Positions 21,631-28,508 of a stretch of 28,508 nt of DNA are shown here, in pieces (the stretch's first letter is position 1; each line of letters begins with the position of its first letter). The notes beneath the pieces were generated by a model. The model was not told the origin of the DNA. It saw only the letters and a program-made list of their open reading frames with translations, and ran no database searches. The DNA comes from Bacillota bacterium. GTDB lineage: Bacteria; Bacillota; Clostridia; Oscillospirales; Ethanoligenentaceae. Where the stretch lies: assembly GCA_023391835.1 (NCBI GenBank), contig JAEWAE010000060.1, forward strand, positions 1-28,508, written 5' to 3'. The position numbers were made by a program, and so were the translations under genes.

Positions 21631-22731
21631 ATGGAAGTCATCATCGAAGCCCTCAAGCACGCCATCCTGTTCCTGCACGGCCCCACCATGCGGCGGCTGG
21701 CCGTTTTTGCCGTCATGGGGTGGTGTCTCTATCTGCTGCGCGACTTCATGACCGTGCTGCTGCTCACGTTTATTTTCATCTATATTTTCAACGGCATCAA
21801 CAATTTCATCTACCGCCATATGCGGCCGGTGATGCCCATCAGCCGCACCATCATCACCGCCGCGCTGTACGTGCTCTTTCTGGGTCTGCTGGTGCTGGCC
21901 GGCTATGCCTTCGTGCCGATGCTGGTTGGCCAGAGCCGCAGCCTTGTGTCGAAATTTTCGGTCTATATGGCCGACATCCGCAAAAATCAGGCGGGGAACG
22001 GCTGGCTGTCGCAGCTGGTCAATTACGCCGTCGGAAAAATCGACGTGTCGAAATATGTCCAGAGCGGCAGCAACCTGCTGCTGGGCACGCTCACCAACAT
22101 CGGCACGACCGGCGTCAACGTGCTCATGTCGCTGATCCTCAGCCTCTTTTTCATGCTGGAAAAGAGCCGGATCAAAAAATTCCTGCAGCGTTTCCGCCAC
22201 AGCCGTATCGCTTTCGTATGCGACGACGTACAGTTTTTCTTCACGAAATTCATGAATTCCTTCGGCAAGGTCATCCAGACGCAGCTGCTCATCTCGTTCA
22301 TCAACGCCTGCCTTTCCGCCGTGATGCTGCTGGCGCTGGGGTTCCCCTATGTGGCCGGCCTGAGCCTGATGATCTTCATTCTGGGTCTGGTGCCGGTGGT
22401 CGGGGTATTCATTTCACTGGTGCCGCTTTCCATCGTCGGCTACAGCACCGGAGGCTTCACGCGGGTGCTCTATGTGCTCATCCTTGTCGCAGTGCTTCAT
22501 ACGCTGGAAAGTTACGTCCTCAACCCCAAACTCATGTCACAGAAAACCAAGATGCCGGTGTTTTTCACCTTCCTCGTGCTGCTGCTTTCGGAACACTTTA
22601 TGGGCGTCTGGGGTCTGGTCATCGGCCTGCCGCTGACGATGTTCCTGCTGGATGTGATCGGCGTGATCCCGGAAGCGCCGGAAAATGCCGCCCCTGTGGG
22701 GAACCCGCCGGAGTCCCTGCAGAGCCACTGA
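21631..22731 (+). CDS. AI-2E/PerM-family transporter (YtvI-like)
   Basis: A 366-residue membrane protein with the layout of the AI-2E (PerM) family: two or three N-terminal helices (from about 25), a soluble amphipathic stretch (about 100-150), and a C-terminal helix bundle that includes the family's conserved segment ILGLVPVVGVFISLVP (about 250-265) and SYVLNPKLMS. Members export or exchange small solutes (AI-2, Na+/H+ in some); the specific substrate is not predictable. AAGGAG lies 4 nt before the ATG, an unusually short gap. The gene lies between the acetyltransferase and the MutS-like ATPase, in the same operon. Confidence 0.85.
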   Translation: MEVIIEALKHAILFLHGPTMRRLAVFAVMGWCLYLLRDFMTVLLLTFIFIYIFNGINNFIYRHMRPVMPISRTIITAALYVLFLGLLVLAGYAFVPMLVGQSRSLVSKFSVYMADIRKNQAGNGWLSQLVNYAVGKIDVSKYVQSGSNLLLGTLTNIGTTGVNVLMSLILSLFFMLEKSRIKKFLQRFRHSRIAFVCDDVQFFFTKFMNSFGKVIQTQLLISFINACLSAVMLLALGFPYVAGLSLMIFILGLVPVVGVFISLVPLSIVGYSTGGFTRVLYVLILVAVLHTLESYVLNPKLMSQKTKMPVFFTFLVLLLSEHFMGVWGLVIGLPLTMFLLDVIGVIPEAPENAAPVGNPPESLQSH

Positions 22732-22774
22732 ATCTATACACACGGCCGCCGGGGAATGGAACAGGAGAATCTGC

Positions 22775-24439
22775 ATGAAATATGGGCTGATAGCCGCGGG
22801 CGTTTTGCTTTTTATCGTGGCAGCCATCGTGCTGTCGGCCGTGCTGGAGCGCCGCAAACTGCGCCGGTGGCTGGCGGCGTCCTTCGGCCGCCCGCCCCAG
22901 CGCAAATACTCCGAGGAACTGTGGGGGAGCCTCGACGCCGCCTGGGGCTATGCCCGGGAGTCGGACGAGCCGGCGGTGGACCGCCTGACTTGGGATGATC
23001 TCGACATGGACGCCGTCTTTGCCCGGCTCAACGCCACCGCCTCCAGTGTGGGGGAAGAGACCCTTTACGCCGCGCTGCACCGGCAGCACTTTGACCGGGA
23101 GGGGCTCGCCCATTTCGAGCGGGCGGTCGGCTTTTTCACCGACCACCCGGATGTGCGTCTGAAGGCGCAGGTCGCTCTGGCGGAGCTCGGCCGTGTCACG
23201 GGCAACGGCATACTGAAATTTTTCCGCGACCCGGCGGGGCAGCGGCTGCGCCGCGCCTGGCTTTTCCCTCTGCTGACCGCCGCGGCGGTGGCGTCGCTGC
23301 TGTCGCTGATCCCGTTGCATGCCTCCGGCGCCGTGTGCATCGTCGCCGTAACGATGATCAATATCGTCGTCTATTACCGCACCAAGGGCGAGCTGGATGC
23401 GGAGCTGACCTCCGTGCGCTACATCGCGTCGCTGGTGGGCTGCGCCCGGCGGCTGGCCCGGCTGGATGACGAGGCACTGCGCCCCTTCACAGGGCGGCTT
23501 GCCGCCCTGAGCGCGCCGCTGGGCCGGGTCGGGCGCATGGCCGGCATGGCCATCGGCTCCTCCACCTCGGGCATGGATTTTCTTTCGGAATATATCCGCA
23601 TTTTCTTTATGCTCGACTTTACGGCGTATCATTCCATGCTCTCGGCTATCCGGAAACACAGTGGGGAGTGCCTGGAGCTTTACCGGATGGTGGGGATGCT
23701 GGACGCGGCCATTTCCGTGGCCTCCTACCGCAAAAGCGTGCCGGTCTGGTGCCAGCCGGAATTCACCGGCGGGGAAGCCGTCGAGCTTGTGGGCGTGGTG
23801 CATCCGCTGCTGGCCCACCCGGTGCCCACCACGGTGACGCTGCGACGCAGTGCCCTCATCACCGGCTCCAACGCGTCGGGCAAATCCACCTTCGTCAAGG
23901 CCGTAGCCGTCAACACGCTGCTGGCTCAGACCATCCACACATGTCTGGCCCGGTCTTTCCATCTGCAACCGGCGTTCGTCGTCACCTCCATGGCCGTGCG
24001 TGACAGTCTGGAAACCGGCGAGAGCTATTACATTGCCGAAATCAAATCGCTCAAACGCATCCTCGACCGGCTGGAAAGCGGCACCCGCTGTCTGTGCCTG
24101 ATCGATGAGATCCTGCGGGGCACCAACACCGTCGAGCGCATCGCCGCTTCGGCCGCCGTGCTCGGCTACTTAAGCGGGCGCAACTGTCTGGCGCTCGTCG
24201 CCACCCACGATATCGAGCTGACAGAAATCACCGGCGATCGGTTTGACAATTATCACTTTCAGGAGCAGGTGGACGAGGACGGCGTGCATTTCGACTACCT
24301 CATCCGGGAGGGGCGCGCCACCACCCAGAATGCCATCCGTCTGCTGGATGTGATGGAGTACCCGCCCGCCATCGTCCATACCGCCCGGGAACTGGCCGAT
24401 GGTTTCCTACAAAACCGCTCGTGGGGCAAGCTGCCGTAA
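22775..24439 (+). CDS. Membrane-anchored MutS-family ATPase
   Basis: A 554-residue protein whose C-terminal third is a MutS domain V ATPase: Walker A TGSNASGKST (363-372), Walker B LIDEILRGTN (442-451), then the ATHD motif and the TTQNAI region. It lacks the MutS mismatch-reading and connector domains. Instead it has an N-terminal membrane helix (about 4-24) and a helical pair (about 162-201). A middle lever-like helical region (about 205-340) remains. It is therefore not a mismatch-repair MutS but a membrane-bound MutS-like protein of unknown role, as seen in many Firmicutes and Bacteroidetes. The ATG has AGGAGA 7 nt upstream. It is the last gene of the operon and is followed directly by a terminator. 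Confidence 0.85.
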   Translation: MKYGLIAAGVLLFIVAAIVLSAVLERRKLRRWLAASFGRPPQRKYSEELWGSLDAAWGYARESDEPAVDRLTWDDLDMDAVFARLNATASSVGEETLYAALHRQHFDREGLAHFERAVGFFTDHPDVRLKAQVALAELGRVTGNGILKFFRDPAGQRLRRAWLFPLLTAAAVASLLSLIPLHASGAVCIVAVTMINIVVYYRTKGELDAELTSVRYIASLVGCARRLARLDDEALRPFTGRLAALSAPLGRVGRMAGMAIGSSTSGMDFLSEYIRIFFMLDFTAYHSMLSAIRKHSGECLELYRMVGMLDAAISVASYRKSVPVWCQPEFTGGEAVELVGVVHPLLAHPVPTTVTLRRSALITGSNASGKSTFVKAVAVNTLLAQTIHTCLARSFHLQPAFVVTSMAVRDSLETGESYYIAEIKSLKRILDRLESGTRCLCLIDEILRGTNTVERIAASAAVLGYLSGRNCLALVATHDIELTEITGDRFDNYHFQEQVDEDGVHFDYLIREGRATTQNAIRLLDVMEYPPAIVHTARELADGFLQNRSWGKLP

Positions 24440-24440
24440 A

Positions 24441-24473
24441 AAAACCGCCGCTCGTCTCGAAGCGGCGGTCTTT
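24441..24473 (+). terminator. Terminator of the GNAT-PerM-MutS operon
   Basis: ACCGCCGCT (24444-24452) pairs with AGCGGCGGT (24461-24469) around an 8-nt loop. It has a leading A-run and a trailing CTTT, and starts two bases after the MutS-like stop codon. Confidence 0.75.
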
Positions 24474-24491
24474 ACAGAGCCGGTTGCACAC

Positions 24492-24539
24492 GCGGGTACT
24501 TTTCCACCGTCCGGCCGGACTTGGTGAAAAAGTACCCGC
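24492..24539. repeat. 48-bp nested hairpin beside the permease stop codon
   Basis: GCGGGTACTTTT (24492-24503) is the exact reverse complement of 24528-24539. Inside it CACC pairs with GGTG, and the core GTCCGGCCGGAC is a palindrome. It lies 1 bp beyond the permease stop on the minus strand and probably ends that transcript, with T-runs inside the stem rather than after it. Confidence 0.65.
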
Positions 24540-24540
24540 T

Positions 24541-27500
24541 TTATTCGCTGCTTTTCAGGGAACCGACCATGTCGATGCGCCGGATGCGCCGCATCATGCC
24601 GATATTCACCAGCATCGAGAAGCCCAGCGTCAGCAGCACCGAAAAGAGATAGCTGCTCCACAGAATACGCCGGCCGAACATCACCAGGTCCACTTCCACG
24701 GTGGTGATGACATACCGTTCGAGAAATATGCCGCCCAGCAGCCCCAGCACAGTGCCGATGACGGTCAGCGCGACGTTTTCGCGCCCGATATAGGCGGCCG
24801 TTTCCAGCGGGTAAAAGCCCAGCACCCGCAGCGTGGCCAGTTCCCGCTCCCGCTCGTCGATGGTGATGCTGGTCAGGCTGACAAGCACCACCATTGCCAG
24901 CGCCGCCGCCGACAGGATGAGCACCAGTACCACCGTATTGAGCGCCCGGATCATTTTCTGGAAGGTGCTGCGCAGCGCGGCGCTTTGCACCACCGCCGTG
25001 ACAGAGCTCATTTTCATCAGCCCCGAAGCCAACGCCCCGGCCCGGGCGGGCTGCGCCAGCCTCACCATCAGCTGGTTGGGCGCGCTGTCGCGGCCGAAAA
25101 GCTGCCGGTAAAGCCCCGGTGTCATATAGACGTAATGGTAGACATAGTTCTCGGCGATGCCGCCCACGTTGACCGTGACCTCCCTGCCGGAGCTGTCACG
25201 CAGGCGGAAGGTGCCGCCCACCCGCAGCGAAAGCGTCGAGGCCAGCTTCTCGGAAATCACCACGGTGGAATCAGTGGGGGCGAGCGAGCGCCGGCCGACC
25301 CGCTCATGCAGACGGATAAACTGCGGCAGCCGGGCGGTATCCTGCGGCACCACCAGATAGACGGATTTATCGCGGGAACCGTGCAGCGCATCCAGCGATT
25401 CCTGCTGCACGGCCAGCGACTTACCTCCCTCGGCCGACACGGCATCGGCCACGCCGCCGATATCGGCGGCGGAGGCACCGTCTTTAAGCTCCGCCATCAG
25501 GTCATAGACCCGGATATCGCCGTATTGCCGCCCCACGATGTCGGAAATGGAGTCTTTTAGTCCGAAGCCCGTGAGCAGCAGCGCGGTGCAGCCCGCCACG
25601 CCGGCCACGGTCATGGCCATGCGCTTTTTGTAACGGAAAAGATTGCGGCAGGCCACCTTGCGGGAGAAATTCAGCCGGTTCCACAACGGAGTCATGCGTT
25701 CGAGCAAGATCCGTCGGCCGGCCCGGGGCGCACGGGGGCGCATCAGCGCAGCCGGGCGCTCCCGCAGCGAGCGCAGGCACACCAGCCACGCCGGCACCGC
25801 CGCGCAGAAAACCGCCGCCGCGGTGGAAATCGCCGCGTAGGTCGGGTTGAAGGCAATGCGGATATCCGGCATGGTATAAAGGATGCGGTAGGCCCGGAAA
25901 ATCACCCATGGGAAGAGCCGGAAGCCGCCGGCCAGCCCGGCGGCGCTGCCCAGCAGCGACGCCGCCACCGCGAAAAAGAGGTAGCGGGAGGCGATGCGCC
26001 CCCGCCCATAGCCCAGCGCCTTCATGGTGCCCACGGCGGTGCGGTCCTCTTCCACAAGCCGCGTCATGGCGGTCAGGCTCACCAGCGCCGCCACCAGGAA
26101 AAAGATCAGTGGGAAAGTCACGCTCAGCGCCGCAATGCGGTCAGCGTCCTGCTTGAAGCTGACAAATCCCGCGTTGGTATGGATATCGAGCACATACCAC
26201 TGGGGCACTTTCAGCGCGGCGAGCGTCTGTTCCCCATCCGCGATGGCTCTTTCGGCGGCTTCGATCTGCGGTTGGGCCTGGGCTTTCTGATTTTCGTATT
26301 CCGTCTCGCCCCGCGCAAGTGCCTGCTCGGCGGCGGCAAGCCTGCTTCGCTGAGCGGCAAGCTGGGTCTGCCCCTGCTGTCTCTGTGCCGTGAATGCGGC
26401 GGTCTGCTGCGCAAGCTGCGATCGGCCCGCGTCCAGCTGCGCCCCGGCGGCGGTGAGCTCCGCCTGCCCCTGGGCAAGCTGCGCGGCGGCGGCTTCCACC
26501 TGCCGCTGGGGGCCGATGAGTGCCGAGAGCGCCGCAATCTGCCCGGCAAGCTGTTGCGCCTGAGACGATGCGGCCGGCAGAGCGCTCTGGGCCTGTTTGA
26601 GCTGTGTGAGCTGATCGGCAAGCTGCGCGGCGGTGAGACCACCCAGCCCCACCGCCGCTTTCTGCCGCTCCAGCGCGGCCGAGGACGCCTGATATTCCGC
26701 CTGTGCCTTGGCGAAGTCGGCCTGCTTTTGGGCATAGTCGGCCTGCCCCTGCGTGAGCTGCGTCTGGGCGGCGGCAAGCTTCTGCCGGGCCGCGGCGACG
26801 GCCGTGTCATATTCGCGCTGCGCCTGAGCCAAGCGAGTCTGACCCTCGGCAATCTGCCCCCGCGCCTGCTCGAGCTGCGCGGCGGCATCCGCCAACCGCT
26901 GCCGGGCGTCGGCCAGTTTGGCCTTTGCGTCGGCCACCTGTTTTTGGCCGTCCTGCTGCCACTGGTCGTAACGGGTCTGGGAGCGGATCTTGCCCACTTG
27001 ATCGAGCGCCCGGCTCACCGGCCGCAGCAGGCTGTCGTAGCGGTCGGAAAAGCGGGAAATGCCCGACGGGTTGCGCACCGTCACGTCGAGCTCGGTGTAC
27101 ACCGGAAGCGAAAAAGTGCGGCTGTCGAGCAGCAGATAGGCGTCCACCGCCCCGGTGCCAATGGTGCTGGTGCCGCGGTCGTAGGAAATATAGAGCGACG
27201 AATCCGCCACCCCCACCACACGGAGGGCAGAGGTCGTCAGCGTACCGGAAAAATCGCCGCCGCTGCCGGCGGTGACGGTCACTTCATCGCCCACGCGGCA
27301 GCCCGACGCCCGGATAAACCGCGGGTCGGCCAGGCACTCGCCCGGGGCGTCGGGCATGCGCCCGCTCCGCAGCGCGGGGCGGTTGACCGCGCCGGAGCCG
27401 GCTTGCTGCGACAGCAGCTTGACGGTGAGCCGCGTGCCCGACCGGTTCACGATGGCATCCGCCGAATAAGCAGGCGTCACCACCGACACACCCTTGGTCC

Positions 27501-27732
27501 GGCGGACGGCATCCACATCCGCGTCCGTGAAGCCGGCCGTGGAAACCAGCCGGAAATCCATCAGCCGGGTCTTGTCAAAATAGGCTTCGGCCGTGGCACG
27601 CATATCGGGCGCGGTGGCACGCAGCCCGGCAAAAAACGCCACACCCAGCGTTGTGATGGCAAAAATGGCAAGGAAACGGGTCCAGCTGCTGCGGATCATC
27701 CGCAGACTGCCGCGGAAAAACACATGCTTCAC
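24541..27732 (-). CDS. Large FtsX-type ABC transporter permease with periplasmic-side coiled coil
   Basis: A 1063-residue permease. Helix 1 lies at about 18-38 and a MacB-like extracellular domain at about 45-255. A very long Ala/Gln/Leu-rich coiled coil spans about 260-508. Three helices of the first FtsX domain follow (about 530-680), then a linker and a further helix (MAMTVAGVAGCTALLLTG), a second extracellular domain, and the last three helices (about 920-1045). This is the double-FtsX plan of large Gram-positive permeases. Such proteins move lipids or peptides, or act as signalling mechanotransmitters, using a separate ATPase. No ATPase gene is present in the window. The start is GTG at 27732 with AGGAGG 8 nt upstream, 22 bp after the ChrB-like gene. 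It is convergent with the MutS-like gene. Confidence 0.88.
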   Translation of the reverse strand: MKHVFFRGSLRMIRSSWTRFLAIFAITTLGVAFFAGLRATAPDMRATAEAYFDKTRLMDFRLVSTAGFTDADVDAVRRTKGVSVVTPAYSADAIVNRSGTRLTVKLLSQQAGSGAVNRPALRSGRMPDAPGECLADPRFIRASGCRVGDEVTVTAGSGGDFSGTLTTSALRVVGVADSSLYISYDRGTSTIGTGAVDAYLLLDSRTFSLPVYTELDVTVRNPSGISRFSDRYDSLLRPVSRALDQVGKIRSQTRYDQWQQDGQKQVADAKAKLADARQRLADAAAQLEQARGQIAEGQTRLAQAQREYDTAVAAARQKLAAAQTQLTQGQADYAQKQADFAKAQAEYQASSAALERQKAAVGLGGLTAAQLADQLTQLKQAQSALPAASSQAQQLAGQIAALSALIGPQRQVEAAAAQLAQGQAELTAAGAQLDAGRSQLAQQTAAFTAQRQQGQTQLAAQRSRLAAAEQALARGETEYENQKAQAQPQIEAAERAIADGEQTLAALKVPQWYVLDIHTNAGFVSFKQDADRIAALSVTFPLIFFLVAALVSLTAMTRLVEEDRTAVGTMKALGYGRGRIASRYLFFAVAASLLGSAAGLAGGFRLFPWVIFRAYRILYTMPDIRIAFNPTYAAISTAAAVFCAAVPAWLVCLRSLRERPAALMRPRAPRAGRRILLERMTPLWNRLNFSRKVACRNLFRYKKRMAMTVAGVAGCTALLLTGFGLKDSISDIVGRQYGDIRVYDLMAELKDGASAADIGGVADAVSAEGGKSLAVQQESLDALHGSRDKSVYLVVPQDTARLPQFIRLHERVGRRSLAPTDSTVVISEKLASTLSLRVGGTFRLRDSSGREVTVNVGGIAENYVYHYVYMTPGLYRQLFGRDSAPNQLMVRLAQPARAGALASGLMKMSSVTAVVQSAALRSTFQKMIRALNTVVLVLILSAAALAMVVLVSLTSITIDERERELATLRVLGFYPLETAAYIGRENVALTVIGTVLGLLGGIFLERYVITTVEVDLVMFGRRILWSSYLFSVLLTLGFSMLVNIGMMRRIRRIDMVGSLKSSE

Positions 27733-27754
27733 GCCCGCTTCCTCCTTCCCGTCT

Positions 27755-28315
27755 TCAGGTCCCGGCCACCGGGCGGCTGCCGCGCCGCGCGCCGGCCGGG
27801 CTCTGCGCCAGATAGGCGTCGATCAGCTCGGCAGCCTCCCGGTAACGTTCCCCCGCCGCCCGCCCGGCAGCGGATTCAAAATAATCCCGTTCCCGGATCT
27901 TTTCCTGCAGTTTGGCGGCCCGGCGCAAGGAGGCCAGCAGCACATCCCCGCATAAAGCCGTGCATCGGCCCTCCCGCGCGGCGCGGACCGTATCGGCCAG
28001 CCCGCAGAAGGCCTGCTCCACCTGAGCGTATTCCTCCCGCACCGACTCGTCGAAACGCCGCACGAGGGACTGGTCGTCCTCCCGGCGCAAAAACTGCATG
28101 CTCGCCAGCGTCGCGTGCCCACCGAAGCGCAGAATGTCGGCCCGCAGTTTTTCCAGCCGCTCGGCCACTGCCGGTCTCTGTGGCAGCAGCGCCACCCCCG
28201 ACTCGAAATAGACGGCCCCGAAATCCTTCAGTTTCCGCCACACATAGACCCGGTTGCGGGAAGGCAGCGCCGCAAGCCGGTAACCCAAGGCGATCCAGGT
28301 CATTGGCTGTGCCAT
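27755..28315 (-). CDS. ChrB N-terminal-domain/PaaX-like protein
   Basis: A 186-residue protein. The first 45 residues (MTWIALGYRLAALPSRNRVYVWRK split by loops, then LGAVYF-like FGAVYF and GVALLP) match the ChrB N-terminal domain, which is related to the PaaX fold. The remainder is mostly helical and charged, with Arg-rich segments (about 60-170). ChrB is known as a chromate-sensing regulator, but many Firmicute proteins with this domain occur without chromate genes. The ATG at 28315 is preceded by GGGGGT about 10 nt upstream; an ATG four codons later is also possible. It is the first gene of a two-gene operon with the large permease, so it may regulate that permease. Confidence 0.7.
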   Translation of the reverse strand: MAQPMTWIALGYRLAALPSRNRVYVWRKLKDFGAVYFESGVALLPQRPAVAERLEKLRADILRFGGHATLASMQFLRREDDQSLVRRFDESVREEYAQVEQAFCGLADTVRAAREGRCTALCGDVLLASLRRAAKLQEKIRERDYFESAAGRAAGERYREAAELIDAYLAQSPAGARRGSRPVAGT

Positions 28316-28423
28316 ATCCGCGTGTACCCCCAGAATATGCGGCGGGGCGATTGCCCGCCCCACCGCTTGATTTTGTCAGACCCCGCCCGGTATCCGCCGC
28401 TTTTATACGGCGGGCAAGGCATA

Positions 28424-28439
28424 TGTAATAGATGTTACA
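28424..28439. promoter_or_regulatory. Probable operator TGTAATAGATGTTACA
   Basis: TGTAA and TTACA arms separated by 6 bp form a 16-bp dyad directly against the -10 box of the leftward promoter, the usual position for a repressor site. TGTAA-type dyads are common for GntR/YtrA-like and related repressors; the binding protein is not known and could be the ChrB/PaaX-like protein itself. Confidence 0.45.
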
Positions 28440-28468
28440 ATAGTATCACTTGGCACGCCCGTTGTCAA
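28440..28468 (-). promoter_or_regulatory. Consensus promoter of the ChrB-like/permease operon
   Basis: On the minus strand a perfect TTGACA (28463-28468), 17 bp and TACTAT (28440-28445) lie about 125 bp before the ChrB-like start. A CCGCCG/CGGCGG hairpin lies in the leader (about 28394-28413). Confidence 0.75.
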
Positions 28469-28508
28469 CGCGGCGGCATACAGGAGCGCCCCCGCGGCGC
28501 GCCGGGCG

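Noticed and set aside
22775..24439. DNA mismatch-repair MutS
   Set aside because: The mismatch-binding and connector domains are absent and membrane helices are present, so only the ATPase domain is shared.
26230..26950. CRISPR-like or tandem DNA repeat signalled by recurring GGCAAGCTG
   Set aside because: The units are degenerate, unevenly spaced and in frame with a coiled-coil coding region of the permease.
26179..28428. 749-codon open frame on the plus strand
   Set aside because: It crosses two minus-strand genes with recognised domains and reads as Arg/Gly/Leu-rich low-complexity sequence.

Overview
The window is GC-rich, densely coded bacterial DNA. Spaced AGGAGG-type ribosome binding sites, many TTG/GTG starts, a lipoteichoic-acid-synthase-type enzyme, VanX/VanY-type peptidases, a DinG-type helicase with an N-terminal nuclease domain and FadR-type GntR regulators all point to a Firmicute, most likely a high-GC anaerobic Clostridia/Oscillospirales member. 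That placement is inference; no rRNA or tRNA gene is present.

Region 1 (1-13032) looks like one catabolic locus. A leftward operon (GntR regulator, ketopantoate-reductase-like dehydrogenase, cyclase-family amidohydrolase, M28 peptidase) faces a rightward set. The rightward set is a second, paralogous GntR regulator, an ion-transporter-superfamily permease and, after a terminator, a HyuA/oxoprolinase-like ATPase, an unrecognised HExxH protein, a YiaK-type 2,3-diketo-L-gulonate reductase, a zinc alcohol dehydrogenase, a YiaL-type protein and a second zinc alcohol dehydrogenase. YiaK and YiaL together with two LgoD/threonine-dehydrogenase-like enzymes suggest use of a sugar acid or related hydroxy acid. 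The orphan HyuA-like ATPase and the HExxH protein do not belong to any such pathway I know, and they are the most interesting part of the window.

Region 2 (13033-13543) is a non-coding island. It has a perfect 20-bp hairpin, a roughly 34-codon remnant of an ABC (ECF/Cbi-type) ATPase, repeated short palindromes and a second long hairpin.

Region 3 (13544-20586) holds cell-envelope and DNA genes: an LTA-synthase-family enzyme (leftward), a PD-(D/E)XK nuclease/DinG helicase (rightward), a VanX-type D-Ala-D-Ala dipeptidase and a DUF3298/RsiV-like protein (leftward), and a VanY-type carboxypeptidase (rightward). No vanHA or vanRS genes are near.

Region 4 (20610-24473) is an operon of a double-GNAT acetyltransferase, an AI-2E/PerM-family membrane protein and a membrane-anchored MutS-like ATPase. 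It starts at a near-consensus promoter and ends at a terminator. Region 5 (24492-28468) is a leftward pair: a ChrB/PaaX-like protein with a consensus promoter and a likely operator, followed by a very large FtsX-type permease with a long coiled coil and no ATPase gene in view.
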